From Leucothrix arctica (GTDB taxonomy: Bacteria > Pseudomonadota > Gammaproteobacteria > Thiotrichales > Thiotrichaceae), in the NCBI RefSeq assembly GCF_003172895.1, contig NZ_QGKL01000031.1, forward strand, positions 62,001-126,000: a DNA stretch of 64,000 nt, written 5' to 3'. Both the position numbers and the translations under genes were made by a program. Under the pieces are notes generated by a model that saw nothing but the letters and a program-made list of their open reading frames with translations, was not told the DNA's origin and did not search any database. Each line of letters starts with the position of its first letter. The stretch's first letter is position 1. Below are positions 26,235 through 35,190 of this stretch, piece after piece.

Positions 26235-27480
26235 AATGACACTACCAAAACTTACACTACTAGCCGCTCTACTCGTTACTGGCCTAAATACATCTCAAGC
26301 AGCAGACCAAGCGCTCAATGGTATTGCAGCTGTTGTAAACCAAGACGTTGTATTGATGGCAGATGTCCAGCAAATGGCACAGCGTGCTAGGGCATCAGGT
26401 AATACAGATGATGCAAGAACACTGTTTAAGAAAACTTTGGATGATCTCATTTTAGAAAAGCTTCAATTACAAGAAGCTAAGCGCCAAGGTATCAACCCTA
26501 GTGAAGCGCAAATCAACCAGTCTACACTTGGTGTCGCTACACGAAATAACATGAACCTAGCAAGCTTCGCAAAGGCATTAGCGAAGGAAGGCATGAGCCT
26601 TGAAGGCTTTAAAAAGAATATTGCTAACCAAATTATGCTGAGCACGCTAAAGCGACGCCAATCAGAACAGCAAACGAATACTTCAGACCAAGACATCGGT
26701 GATCTGATCTCTTCTGAGTCACAACAAGTGTCAGAAGGCTTCTCATATCGCATTCAAGATATTTTAGTGCCTGCACCACAACCTTTAGCGAGTGCAAACT
26801 TTGCACAAGCATCTAGAAGTGCTGCTCAACTAAGAAAACTTGCACTTACCAATAAAGACTTCTTAAGTGTTAAATCAGGCAATAGCACAGCCGTTGACCT
26901 AGGTTGGAAAGAAGCTTCACAACTATCTTTTGCGTACCTTAAGGAATTGAACAACTTAGAAATTGGACAAGTTTCTGATGTCATTCAAGATGCTCGTGGT
27001 TTTCATGTATTAAAACTTATCGAGAAGCGCGGTGGAACCACTGAAAAGTCCTATGACGTTCACGTGAGACATATCCTTATTAGTAATGATGATGCCAATG
27101 CAAAATCTAAGGCAACCCAACTACAACAGCAACTTAAGCAAGGTGCTGATTTTGCTACGCTCGCAAAAATTAACTCAGCAGACAAGGGCAGTGCCATTAA
27201 TGGTGGTGACCTAGGTTGGAGCGACACTAGAAAGTATGTTCCAGAATTCGCTCAAGCAGCTCAAACGCAACCGCTAAATACGGTTAGCCCGCTTATTGAA
27301 ACCAAGTTCGGTTATCACATAATTGAAGTTTTAGACCGCAAAGAAACTGATAACAACAAGAAGCAACTTGAAGATAGAGCTAGAAAAGCAATCGCAGCTA
27401 GAAACAAAACGTCAGACTACGATGCCTGGGTCGAAAACTTACGTACAAATGCATTTATTGACTACCGTGTGAAGCCATAA
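26215..27480 (+). CDS. surA: Periplasmic chaperone/peptidyl-prolyl isomerase SurA
   Basis: SurA escorts unfolded outer-membrane proteins, including LptD, through the periplasm. The 421-residue form has a signal peptide ending near Thr-Ser-Gln-Ala-Ala, an N-terminal chaperone domain and two parvulin domains, the second opening with Val-Arg-His-Ile-Leu-Ile. I chose ATG 26215, which has AGGA eight bases upstream inside lptD, giving a 20-base overlap; ATGs at 26221 and 26236 are alternatives. The overlap suggests translational coupling to lptD. Confidence 0.94.
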   Translation: MDMIKTKMTLPKLTLLAALLVTGLNTSQAADQALNGIAAVVNQDVVLMADVQQMAQRARASGNTDDARTLFKKTLDDLILEKLQLQEAKRQGINPSEAQINQSTLGVATRNNMNLASFAKALAKEGMSLEGFKKNIANQIMLSTLKRRQSEQQTNTSDQDIGDLISSESQQVSEGFSYRIQDILVPAPQPLASANFAQASRSAAQLRKLALTNKDFLSVKSGNSTAVDLGWKEASQLSFAYLKELNNLEIGQVSDVIQDARGFHVLKLIEKRGGTTEKSYDVHVRHILISNDDANAKSKATQLQQQLKQGADFATLAKINSADKGSAINGGDLGWSDTRKYVPEFAQAAQTQPLNTVSPLIETKFGYHIIEVLDRKETDNNKKQLEDRARKAIAARNKTSDYDAWVENLRTNAFIDYRVKP

Positions 27481-27483
27481 CTG

Positions 27484-28473
27484 ATGACTACTCGCCTTGC
27501 TATCACCTGTGGTGAACCTGCCGGTATCGGTGTTGACCTTGTCTTAGAAATTGCACAAGATGCTCAAAACGCTCAGTTAGTGGTTATAGCTGATGCGTTA
27601 GTATTGAGTGAGCGTGCAAAACTGCTAAACCTAGGCATAACACTGATACCTTATGACAAAGACGCTCAGACACTGCCGTCTAAGCCTGGCAAGCTAATCG
27701 TTTTAAACACTCCTTGTGCAGTCCCCGTGACTGCTGGAGTACTTGATGTACAAAATGCTCAGTACGTATTAAACACACTAGATCGTGCGCTCGAAGGCTG
27801 CTTAAACCATGAATTCGATGCAATGGTCACTGCACCACTTCATAAAGGTATTATTAACGATGCCGGCATTCCATTTAGTGGTCATACCGAATATTTAGCC
27901 TTACACAGTAATGCGCCCCTACCTGTCATGATGCTTGCAGCAGATACGTTTAGAGTCGCTCTAGCGACAACTCATCTGCCGCTTAAAGATGTCAGTGACG
28001 CCATTACCAAGGAATTATTGAGTAAGGTTATCGAAGTGTTATATCATGACCTAAAGCAAAAATTTGGATTGGATAATCCAAGAATCTATATCTGCGGCCT
28101 TAACCCTCACGCAGGTGAAGGTGGGCATTTAGGTATGGAGGAAATAGAGACAATTACGCCCACTATTGAAAAGTATAAGGCGCTAGGAATGGATCTTGTA
28201 GGACCTCTACCTGCTGACACTCTCTTTACTGAAAAGTATCTAAAACATGCTGACGCAGTATTAGCCATGTTTCATGATCAGGGCCTACCCGTTCTTAAAT
28301 ATTCGAGCTTTGGCCGTGCGATTAATATCACACTGGGGCTACCGATTATTCGCACGTCAGTTGATCATGGCACAGCACTGGATCTAGCGGGAAAATCTAC
28401 AGCTGACTCTGGTAGCTTAAAAGCGGCAATAAATAGCGCCATCGAATTAAGCACGCTCAGTAAGTCGAGTTAA
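27484..28473 (+). CDS. pdxA: 4-Hydroxythreonine-4-phosphate dehydrogenase
   Basis: PdxA acts in the DXP-dependent pyridoxal phosphate pathway. The 329 residues equal the E. coli length. The N terminus has Gly-Glu-Pro-Ala-Gly-Ile-Gly; metal-binding His residues lie in Pro-Phe-Ser-Gly-His-Thr-Glu and Phe-His-Asp-Gln-Gly-Leu-Pro, and in Thr-Ser-Val-Asp-His-Gly-Thr-Ala near the C terminus. It starts 3 bases after surA. The rsmA-apaGH genes that often follow are missing; instead it ends against a convergent gene with a 4-base overlap. Confidence 0.96.
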   Translation: MTTRLAITCGEPAGIGVDLVLEIAQDAQNAQLVVIADALVLSERAKLLNLGITLIPYDKDAQTLPSKPGKLIVLNTPCAVPVTAGVLDVQNAQYVLNTLDRALEGCLNHEFDAMVTAPLHKGIINDAGIPFSGHTEYLALHSNAPLPVMMLAADTFRVALATTHLPLKDVSDAITKELLSKVIEVLYHDLKQKFGLDNPRIYICGLNPHAGEGGHLGMEEIETITPTIEKYKALGMDLVGPLPADTLFTEKYLKHADAVLAMFHDQGLPVLKYSSFGRAINITLGLPIIRTSVDHGTALDLAGKSTADSGSLKAAINSAIELSTLSKSS

Positions 28474-29186
28474 ATAGGAATCGAGCGCCCTACTTGATTT
28501 AGCATACGATCATGCTGCTGATAATTTTCATCACAGTCAGCAACAAGCCTCCAAAAGCGCTTGGAATGATTCATTTCAAGCGTATGGCAGAGTTCATGGA
28601 TCAGCACATAGTCGGATAAGGATTGCTCTAGAAAAAGCAGCTTATAATTCAGATTGATATTTTTCTTGCTCGAGCAACTTCCCCAGCGCGTCTTTTGACC
28701 ACGAATGGTCACTCGATTGAAGTGAAAACCGTGCTCTTCAGCTAATTTACTAAGTTGTGCTGGGAGCACTTTGGTAGCTTTTTCATTCAGCCACTTACCA
28801 ATAGCCTTAACCACCAACTCTTTATCATCAACATTGCCTGCCAATAATAAGCTGTTATCTGCACGCGCTATGAGCGCTACGTTTTCACTCTCTGATTTTT
28901 TATACTCAAGTGTCCAGTGCTCATCGATTAACTGTAAAAAGAGTGATGTCGGACGTGACTCAGAGAATGACTTGATCGCAGGAAGACCTTGTAGATTATG
29001 TTCTAGCCAAGGTTTTTTACTGTCTAAAAATAATTGGGCATTTTTGAGTGAAATACCGCTAGGAATAACAAGCGTAATTACACCGTCAGGAGAAAGCTTA
29101 ATCTGCAAATATCGGGCACGTTTAGAGTGATTAACCTGATAAGGGTAGTCTTCATTATTAAGCACCACCTTATAATCCAAACGCAA
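28470..29186 (-). CDS. YgjP-like metallopeptidase-domain protein (DUF45)
   Basis: The 238-residue protein has the DUF45/YgjP pattern: [10 protein letters not shown] at 162-171, a zinc motif His-Glu-Leu-Cys-His at 197-201 and a third His at 207 in Asn-His-Ser-Lys-Arg-Phe-Trp. The fold is related to SprT/WSS1-type gluzincins. The family often accompanies restriction systems, but none is present here. The start appears to be TTG 29186 with GAGG upstream. Cytoplasmic, function unknown. Confidence 0.85.
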   Translation of the reverse strand: MRLDYKVVLNNEDYPYQVNHSKRARYLQIKLSPDGVITLVIPSGISLKNAQLFLDSKKPWLEHNLQGLPAIKSFSESRPTSLFLQLIDEHWTLEYKKSESENVALIARADNSLLLAGNVDDKELVVKAIGKWLNEKATKVLPAQLSKLAEEHGFHFNRVTIRGQKTRWGSCSSKKNINLNYKLLFLEQSLSDYVLIHELCHTLEMNHSKRFWRLVADCDENYQQHDRMLNQVGRSIPI

Positions 29187-29219
29187 AAACCTCTTAACTA
29201 ATTAGACGCTTTAACAGTA

Positions 29220-30278
29220 TCAGTCAGTACGCGCTATTCGAGGCCATGAGTTCATCACAGAATGCACAAGCGTAGCCAAAGGTATCGCAAAGAAAACACC
29301 CCAAATACCCCAAAGACCACCGAACACTAATACCGACATAATAATGGCTGCAGGGTGAAGGTTTACCATTTCAGAAAACAGTAAAGGTACAAGCAAGTTA
29401 CCATCAAGGAATTGAATGATCCCATAAGCAGTCAATACGTAAACTGTCTCGTAGGTATAACCCCATTGGAAATAAGCAACGATTGCGACCGGTAGCGTCA
29501 CCACCACAGCACCTACGTAAGGAATAAGAACAGACATACCTACCGCAAATGACAACAACAGAGCGTAGTTCAACCCAAAGATTAAAAACGTAATATATGA
29601 AATAACCCAAATCATGAGTATTTCCATAAACTTACCACGCACATAACCGGTAATTTTATCGTTCACTTCTCGCCATACAGTCGCTACCAAGGCGCGATCT
29701 CTTGGTAAAAAGCTACGGAACCAAGATAAAATCATTGATTTATCTTTAAGGAAGAAGAAAACAAGTAATGGTACTACCACGAGGTAAACCATGAATGAGA
29801 ACACATCAACAACTGAAGAGAGTGACAAGCTTACAAACTTTTGGGAGAGTGATGTAAGGTTAGCTTTGATGTTATTCAGAATCTCTACTACTAACTCCTG
29901 AGAAATAATATTTGGATATTTTTCGGGTAGCAACATGATAGCCCCCTGACCCTGTGACAACATGCCAGGGATCTCGAGCATAAACTGAGTTGTTTGTTTA
30001 AACATCAGCGGCGCTAATATAAATAAAACAACGAGCAAGAAAAGTATAAACAAACTAAACGTCGTCATCATTGCAATAAAACGAGGGATCTTAAACCTCT
30101 GCATGAAGAGGACAGCACCATCTAATAAATAAGCGATGATAACCGCCGCAAATAGAGGGGTGAGAATTTGACCTGCAAAGTAGATGACCGCAAAACCGAG
30201 CAATAACAAGAAAGCGAGTATTGCAACTTGGGGATCAGAAAAGTGGCGCGTATACCAATCGTTGATTAGTTTGATCAT
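29220..30278 (-). CDS. AI-2E family transporter (PerM-like permease)
   Basis: The 352-residue membrane protein has about eight hydrophobic segments in the pattern of the AI-2E/PerM family: paired N-terminal helices, an amphipathic domain (about 95-155), then Val-Pro-Leu-Leu-Val-Phe-Phe-Phe-Leu-Lys-Asp and Tyr-Val-Arg-Gly-Lys, followed by Pro-Tyr-Val-Gly-Ala. Members include AI-2 exporters and Na+/H+ antiporters, so substrate cannot be assigned. It ends 33 bases before the YgjP-like gene on the same strand. Confidence 0.88.
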   Translation of the reverse strand: MIKLINDWYTRHFSDPQVAILAFLLLLGFAVIYFAGQILTPLFAAVIIAYLLDGAVLFMQRFKIPRFIAMMTTFSLFILFLLVVLFILAPLMFKQTTQFMLEIPGMLSQGQGAIMLLPEKYPNIISQELVVEILNNIKANLTSLSQKFVSLSLSSVVDVFSFMVYLVVVPLLVFFFLKDKSMILSWFRSFLPRDRALVATVWREVNDKITGYVRGKFMEILMIWVISYITFLIFGLNYALLLSFAVGMSVLIPYVGAVVVTLPVAIVAYFQWGYTYETVYVLTAYGIIQFLDGNLLVPLLFSEMVNLHPAAIIMSVLVFGGLWGIWGVFFAIPLATLVHSVMNSWPRIARTD

Positions 30279-30593
30279 TTATTTTGGATTCTGAGAAAGT
30301 TCGAATAATTTGAGCAGGAAGGGAAAACTAACTTGTCCAAGCAAAAAGCGCTTGTTTGCTCTGGTAGGTTATTAGCTTAACTTTGGATAAAACAACTATT
30401 TGATATATCCAGCCCAACATTAAGACCGTTATAAATTTAAGTCGTTCACTGTCTCCGAAGAAAAAACACCTACAGGTAACAACGATTCAAACAGTTAGGG
30501 AAACACTCTAACGCTTTAATCACAAATAAATAATACCCAATAATTCGGTAATTTACAGGTAAAGCGTATGAGTGTCACCCGAACAGACTACTT
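30279..30593. other. Intergenic region between LysR gene and AI-2E permease
   Basis: 315 bases, AT-rich, no convincing ORF. One imperfect palindrome at 30340-30360 (AGCAAA...TTTGCT around AGCGCT) has no T tract. It presumably holds the promoter of the permease gene and the 3' end of the LysR transcript; nothing more can be supported. Confidence 0.5.
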
Positions 30594-31520
30594 TTATTCT
30601 CTAACTAGAGGTTTACCGGATATACAGTAACTTCTTGCAAACTCTAGCAACTCATCCATTGCTTTAACTTTGAATTTTTGGCGCTGGCGCACAAACGAAA
30701 ACTCACGCTGCAAAGGTGGATTAAGTGGTATTGCTTTAAGAATACCCAACTTCAATTCTTTAGCAATGCTGACACTTGAAAGAATGGATATGCCCATCCC
30801 CGCTTCTACAGCCCCTTTTATAGACTCAGGACTTCCCAACTCTAAGCAAGATTTAAGTAAGCTCTTTTCCAAACCAGAATCCAAAAGGTATTCTGTAATA
30901 ACTTCTCTAGTGCCAGAACCTGGCTCACGACATATGAATGGGTGTTCAAATACTGAAGCCAGAGAAATTCCCTCTTCACTATCAGGTTGATCTAACAAAG
31001 GATGAGATGGTGGAACAACAACCACAAGGTCATCATATCGACAAACTTCGACTAACAAGTTCTTGTTAGACACTGGACCTTCAACAACACCGAGATCTAT
31101 CACATTGTTTTCAATCATAGAAACAATCCCTTCAGTGTTTGACACCCTCAGGCGCAGACGAATATCAGGGTTTTCTTTGTTATAATCACCTAGCAATGCT
31201 GGCAGCATGTACTCAGCAATAGTGGTACTCGCGCCAATGGTGAGAGAGCCGTTAAAGTTACCTGTCATTTCACGAATTGCATTCTCCATTTCAGAGTAAT
31301 GCTCAAAAATGCGCTCAGAATATTCAAATACCAAGTGCCCTGCGTCCGTTAAGCTCACTTTATTGTGGGCACGGTCAAACAAGCGGGTATCGAACTGCTC
31401 TTCTAGCTGTCGAATTTGGAAAGTAACAGCTGGTTGAGTCATGTGCAGTACTTCAGCAGCTTTAGTAAAACTAAGCATGCGAGCTACGGCATGAAAAACT
31501 TGAAGTCTTCTATCAGACAT
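30594..31520 (-). CDS. LysR-family transcriptional regulator (CysL/CbbR-like subgroup)
   Basis: 308 residues: N-terminal winged helix with Ser-Phe-Thr-Lys-Ala-Ala-Glu-Val-Leu-His-Met-Thr-Gln-Pro-Ala-Val-Thr (17-33), linker helix, then a LysR substrate-binding domain (about 90-300) with Gly-Ala-Ser-Thr-Thr-Ile-Ala-Glu-Tyr. The wording of the effector domain is nearest to the CysL/CbbR/YeiE subgroup. No metabolic target lies divergently, so the regulated gene cannot be named. ccoS is the next gene upstream on the same strand. Confidence 0.88.
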   Translation of the reverse strand: MSDRRLQVFHAVARMLSFTKAAEVLHMTQPAVTFQIRQLEEQFDTRLFDRAHNKVSLTDAGHLVFEYSERIFEHYSEMENAIREMTGNFNGSLTIGASTTIAEYMLPALLGDYNKENPDIRLRLRVSNTEGIVSMIENNVIDLGVVEGPVSNKNLLVEVCRYDDLVVVVPPSHPLLDQPDSEEGISLASVFEHPFICREPGSGTREVITEYLLDSGLEKSLLKSCLELGSPESIKGAVEAGMGISILSSVSIAKELKLGILKAIPLNPPLQREFSFVRQRQKFKVKAMDELLEFARSYCISGKPLVRE

Positions 31521-31654
31521 ATGACTTACAATCTCCTTTTGCGTGTCATCTGAACGCCAATCCTCGGCAGTTCATTTAAACTATTGCCAACACAACAATA
31601 GCGTGAGGTTTTCTACAAATTAATTTGGGGGAAATATAATTACTGTAGACGTTT

Positions 31655-31834
31655 TTATTTATCTCGCGTGTGCTTATTTCCTGGAATTCTAGGGTCATTA
31701 TCATCCATCAAGATACGATGTGCTGAGCCATCTAAGTCGTCATACTGACCACTTTTAGCCGTAAATATAAATGCTACGATAACGATCACCATAACAAAAA
31801 CACCAATCATTAGTGTCATCGCTAATGCACTCAT
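31655..31834 (-). CDS. ccoS: Cytochrome cbb3 oxidase assembly protein CcoS (59 aa)
   Basis: The 59-residue product has one N-terminal membrane helix (about 4-24) followed by Ala-Lys-Ser-Gly-Gln-Tyr-Asp-Asp-Leu-Asp-Gly-Ser-Ala-His and Ile-Leu-Met-Asp-Asp-Asn: the Lys-Ser-Gly-Gln-Tyr/Phe-Asp-Asp-Leu-Asp/Glu-Gly signature is diagnostic for CcoS. CcoS is needed to insert cofactors into cbb3-type oxidase. The ATG at 31834 has AGGTGA seven bases upstream. The usual neighbours (ccoNOQP, ccoGHI) are not in the window, so the gene stands alone. It is small enough to be missed by gene callers. Confidence 0.87.
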   Translation of the reverse strand: MSALAMTLMIGVFVMVIVIVAFIFTAKSGQYDDLDGSAHRILMDDNDPRIPGNKHTRDK

Positions 31835-32074
31835 TAGTTCACCTAGGCTAGTTCCAATCGTTTAACACAAATTAGGCTCGGGGGAGCACTGGTTTGAAAT
31901 TAAAACAAGCAATTTAGCGACTGCTTGATAATTACAAAATGTTTATACTTTTACATTAATTTTGATTATTAGACCAGTGTAATTGCGACTATTAATAATA
32001 AACTAGCTAAATAATCTACACTAAAAGCTTAATGAATAATATTACAAGCCATTCATATTACCCCATAATATGAT

Positions 32075-32863
32075 CTATTTTTCGCCAAATACGTACGCAA
32101 GCTCCCAAGTGCACGGATAATTCATATCTGCTTGCTTAAATATTTCGTAAGCTGACTCAAATGCAGCAAAGCGTTGTTTACCAGTCAACCCCTTACTTCT
32201 ATCACTATGGGCATTACTTGCACCTATACGCTTCATATCCATAAGCACTTCACGCACCTTCGGGTAAAGACTAACAATGGTTTCTTGATGAATCTGCACA
32301 TTACGAAAACCTGCAGCCTCAACAGACTGTTTAAGTGTGTCGACACCCATAAAATCACTAGTGTGAACCAATCCATCCACTGATTTCCAACTGGCTTTAA
32401 CTTCTTTTAATGTACCTTCAGTGAAAGTACTAAATGCCAACTGACCTTTGCCCATTAAACAGCGATGTATATGAGTAAGATTTTGAGTTAGATCATTACT
32501 CCATTGCAACATTAGGCTAGAAATGATGAGATCAAATGATTCATCAACGAATGGCAAACACTCCGCATCTGCACAGACCAGTGTCGCGCTTTTATTGATG
32601 ACTGATAAACGCTTTTCGGTTTCTAACAACATTCGCTCAGCAAAATCTAATGCAACGATATTCGCTTGAGGATAGTCAACACACATTGCGGCGGTGACTT
32701 GCCCCGTCCCACAACCAATATCTAGTACAGACTGAACACCTTCTTTTGACTGCAGTGCTATTAGCTTCGCTGCGACCTGTTGTTGAAGAGCGGCAGACTT
32801 ATCATAACGATGCGCTGCACGATCAAAACTCTGACGAGATTTGCGTTTATCATATGAACTCAA
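32075..32863 (-). CDS. bioC: Malonyl-ACP O-methyltransferase BioC
   Basis: BioC methylates malonyl-ACP so that biotin's pimelate chain can be built by fatty acid synthase. The 262-residue form has Phe-Asp-Arg-Ala-Ala-x-x-Tyr-Asp at the N terminus, the SAM motif Val-Leu-Asp-Ile-Gly-Cys-Gly-Thr-Gly and Leu-Ile-Ile-Ser-Ser-Leu-Met-Leu-Gln-Trp, typical of BioC. No ATG fits: I chose TTG 32863, 4 bases beyond the bioH stop, which gives the N terminus expected from other BioC proteins. TTG 32914 would overlap bioH by 47 bases. It follows bioH. Confidence 0.87.
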   Translation of the reverse strand: MSSYDKRKSRQSFDRAAHRYDKSAALQQQVAAKLIALQSKEGVQSVLDIGCGTGQVTAAMCVDYPQANIVALDFAERMLLETEKRLSVINKSATLVCADAECLPFVDESFDLIISSLMLQWSNDLTQNLTHIHRCLMGKGQLAFSTFTEGTLKEVKASWKSVDGLVHTSDFMGVDTLKQSVEAAGFRNVQIHQETIVSLYPKVREVLMDMKRIGASNAHSDRSKGLTGKQRFAAFESAYEIFKQADMNYPCTWELAYVFGEK

Positions 32864-32867
32864 GGGA

Positions 32868-33644
32868 CTATTTACTCGTGTGTTGTGAAATAAAATATAG
32901 TAATTTTTCTGCAAAGCGTTCTGGCTGAGTTAGCTGTGGCGCATGACCACAGCCTTCAAAGTAACTAACCATTATATCAGGGAAAGCATTTTGTAACGCC
33001 GCCCCTACTGCGACAGGGACTAATTGATCCAATTCTCCAAACATCCAGTGCTGGGCGGTAGTCAGTAATGATCTACTCTCCCGATAGTCACAATTTCTCA
33101 ACCAAGACAAACCCAACGCTAACGTTGAGAGGCTCGTCACTTGCTTGGTCACCGCCTTCCTAAGTTGCTTTTGTATACCTGCCGCCGCGGATTCTCCCAT
33201 GAACTGCAACGCAATGAAACGACGTAATGTCGTACTCTTATTATCCTGAAGGTTTTCAACGAACTTAGTCAGTATTTCAGGTTCAAGAGCGTTTGGCCAA
33301 CTCGTTTTTTTTGTGAAACAAGGCGTTGAGCCAACCATCGTCAAACTTACTATTTTCTCTGGGTACTTTTTAGTGAATGCCTGCGCGACTAAACCACCCA
33401 TTGACCAACCTAATAAATGACACTTCCCGTCAAATTGCTCAGCCAACCAATCAACGACATTATCCATGCTCATATTAGGCAATTCTGGCACCCCTGCATA
33501 ACCAGGTAAATTAAGCGCTTGAAAAGGTATTTTATTGGCTATAAACGGCGATAAGGAATCCCATGATGAAGCATCCATTCCCCAACCGTGCAATGCTATT
33601 AGCGGTATCGAATCTATTGAAGAAAATGCGTTCAAAATGGACAA
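32868..33644 (-). CDS. bioH: Pimeloyl-ACP methyl ester esterase BioH
   Basis: BioH removes the methyl group added by BioC to release pimeloyl-ACP. The alpha/beta-hydrolase of 258 residues has His-Gly-Trp-Gly-Met-Asp (oxyanion loop), nucleophile elbow Gly-Trp-Ser-Met-Gly-Gly and a C-terminal Gly-Cys-Gly-His-Ala-Pro with the catalytic His. The start is TTG 33644 or TTG 33635; the latter has AAGAG at a better distance. Directly upstream, plsY is divergent with only 20 bases between starts. bioF/B/D are not in the window. Confidence 0.9.
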   Translation of the reverse strand: MSILNAFSSIDSIPLIALHGWGMDASSWDSLSPFIANKIPFQALNLPGYAGVPELPNMSMDNVVDWLAEQFDGKCHLLGWSMGGLVAQAFTKKYPEKIVSLTMVGSTPCFTKKTSWPNALEPEILTKFVENLQDNKSTTLRRFIALQFMGESAAAGIQKQLRKAVTKQVTSLSTLALGLSWLRNCDYRESRSLLTTAQHWMFGELDQLVPVAVGAALQNAFPDIMVSYFEGCGHAPQLTQPERFAEKLLYFISQHTSK

Positions 33645-33664
33645 CTCTTTGGTAATATTGGAGG

Positions 33665-34261
33665 ATGGATATTATACTACCTCTTGTGCTTATCATCGTA
33701 GCCTATTTATTAGGATCTATTTCAACAGCAATTGTTGCATCAAAGTTGTTCAATTTTGCAGATCCTCGCTTGAATGGTTCCAAAAACCCTGGAACGACTA
33801 ACGTCTTGAGATTAGGTGGTAAACTTGCTGCTGCTTTTACATTACTCGGTGATTTGCTGAAAGGCTTAATACCTGTCGTCATTGCCAAAAGCTTAGGGCT
33901 CTCTGACAATTGGATTGTCATTGTTGCTATAGCAGCATTCCTCGGTCACCTATTTCCTTTATATTACGGATTTAAGGGAGGCAAAGGCGTTGCAACGGCA
34001 ATGGGTATATTTATAGGTATAAACCCTTTAGTAGGTTTGGTTGTATTGGCCACATGGGCATCTGCTGCTTTTGCGTTTAATATCTCATCGCTTGCGGCAC
34101 TTATAGCATGCTTACTGGCACCCTTTTTCTTCCACTTAGTCACTCAATCCGCTGCATTTGGTATCGGCTTACTGGTGATCACAGCCTTTATTTATTGGAA
34201 ACATATTCCAAACATTCAAAATATGTTGATGGGTACTGAGAACAAAATCTCTAAAAAGTAA
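33665..34261 (+). CDS. plsY: Glycerol-3-phosphate acyltransferase PlsY
   Basis: PlsY acylates glycerol-3-phosphate from acyl-phosphate in the inner membrane, the first step of phospholipid synthesis. The 198 residues carry the family motifs Leu-Leu-Gly-Ser-Ile-Ser-Thr, Gly-Ser-Lys-Asn-Pro-Gly-Thr-Thr-Asn-Val-Leu-Arg and Gly-Phe-Lys-Gly-Gly-Lys-Gly-Val-Ala-Thr-Ala, and about six helices. GGAGG lies immediately against the ATG with no spacer, which is an unusual arrangement for a ribosome site. Confidence 0.95.
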   Translation: MDIILPLVLIIVAYLLGSISTAIVASKLFNFADPRLNGSKNPGTTNVLRLGGKLAAAFTLLGDLLKGLIPVVIAKSLGLSDNWIVIVAIAAFLGHLFPLYYGFKGGKGVATAMGIFIGINPLVGLVVLATWASAAFAFNISSLAALIACLLAPFFFHLVTQSAAFGIGLLVITAFIYWKHIPNIQNMLMGTENKISKK

Positions 34262-34317
34262 CCAATAATCAAACAACATATCAAGACTAAAAGACCTTTA
34301 AGCCACATAAAGCTACC

Positions 34318-34440
34318 ACTCATCATATTCAGCCTGTATGCCACTACCTTGTACTCCCTAGTATACGGTTACGTCATTTGTCCTAGTTTGATCTACCCCG
34401 ATCAGCTAATACTAAAAAATTCATACAGGCTGGGATGAGT
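34318..34440. repeat. Long imperfect inverted repeat upstream of the two-component genes
   Basis: Arms ACTCATC...CAGCCTGTATG (34318-34340) and CATACAGGCTG...GATGAGT (34422-34440) pair over 11 plus 7 bases, separated by 5 against 1 unmatched bases, with an 81-base loop. The element fills the plsY-response regulator gap. No T tract follows, so it is not a simple terminator. It could be a paired operator, a structured leader or a small remnant element. Confidence 0.6.
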
Positions 34441-34509
34441 GATGATATTTAAATTAGCCTCACCTTAACAAATCTTAATTACATACCTTTAGCCAGTCTG
34501 GCCTATACT

Positions 34510-35190
34510 ATGTCTATGCATATGTTACTAATTGAAGACGATACTCAGACTGCAAGCTTTATACAAAAAGGTTTAGCAGAATCAGGCCACGTAGCTGATC
34601 ACGCCGACAATGGGGAAGATGGATTCCATATGGCGCTGACAGGTCAGTACGATGTACTCATCATTGATCGTATGTTGCCCAAGAAAAATGGGTTAGATGT
34701 GATCAAAGAGTTACGTGAGCAAAAAATCAAAACACCTGTACTCATACTAAGCGCACTGGGTGATGTCGACGACCGCGTGGAAGGTTTACGCGCTGGTGGC
34801 GATGACTACCTTGTAAAGCCCTATGCGTTCAGTGAACTGCTCGCGAGACTGCAAGCCCTCGTACGACGTGCTAGCCCTGCTCAAGAGCAAACGTTATTAC
34901 GCGTTCATGACTTACAGATGGATTTAATCAAGCACTCAGTTACCCGTGCTGGTCAAGTCATTCATTTACAGCCTAGAGAGTTTACTCTTCTGGAATACTT
35001 GATGCGTCATGCAAACGAAGTAGTGACACGCACCATGCTTCTTGAGAATGTTTGGGACTACCATTTCGATCCTCAAACAAATGTTATTGATGTTCATATC
35101 AGTCGCTTGCGCAGTAAAGTTGATCGTGACTTCACTCCAGCATTGCTGCACACAGTAAGAGGCGCGGGATACTCGCTACATGCGTCTTAA
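34510..35190 (+). CDS. OmpR-family response regulator
   Basis: 226 residues: receiver domain with Leu-Ile-Glu-Asp-Asp (7-11), phosphoacceptor Asp53 in Ile-Ile-Asp-Arg-Met-Leu-Pro, and Lys in Asp-Asp-Tyr-Leu-Val-Lys-Pro-Tyr, then a winged-helix output domain ending Val-Arg-Gly-Ala-Gly-Tyr. The subgroup looks like CusR/QseB/PmrA-type regulators. The gene overlaps the histidine kinase gene by 11 bases. ATG 34510 or 34516 may be used; no ribosome site is clear. Input signal unknown. Confidence 0.93.
   Translation: MSMHMLLIEDDTQTASFIQKGLAESGHVADHADNGEDGFHMALTGQYDVLIIDRMLPKKNGLDVIKELREQKIKTPVLILSALGDVDDRVEGLRAGGDDYLVKPYAFSELLARLQALVRRASPAQEQTLLRVHDLQMDLIKHSVTRAGQVIHLQPREFTLLEYLMRHANEVVTRTMLLENVWDYHFDPQTNVIDVHISRLRSKVDRDFTPALLHTVRGAGYSLHAS

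Noticed and set aside
28470-29186. YgjP-like gene as a marker of a restriction-modification or defence island
   Set aside because: The neighbours are pdxA and a permease; no methylase, nuclease or helicase lies nearby.
30340-30360. Imperfect palindrome between the LysR and AI-2E genes as a terminator
   Set aside because: No T tract on either strand and mismatched arms.
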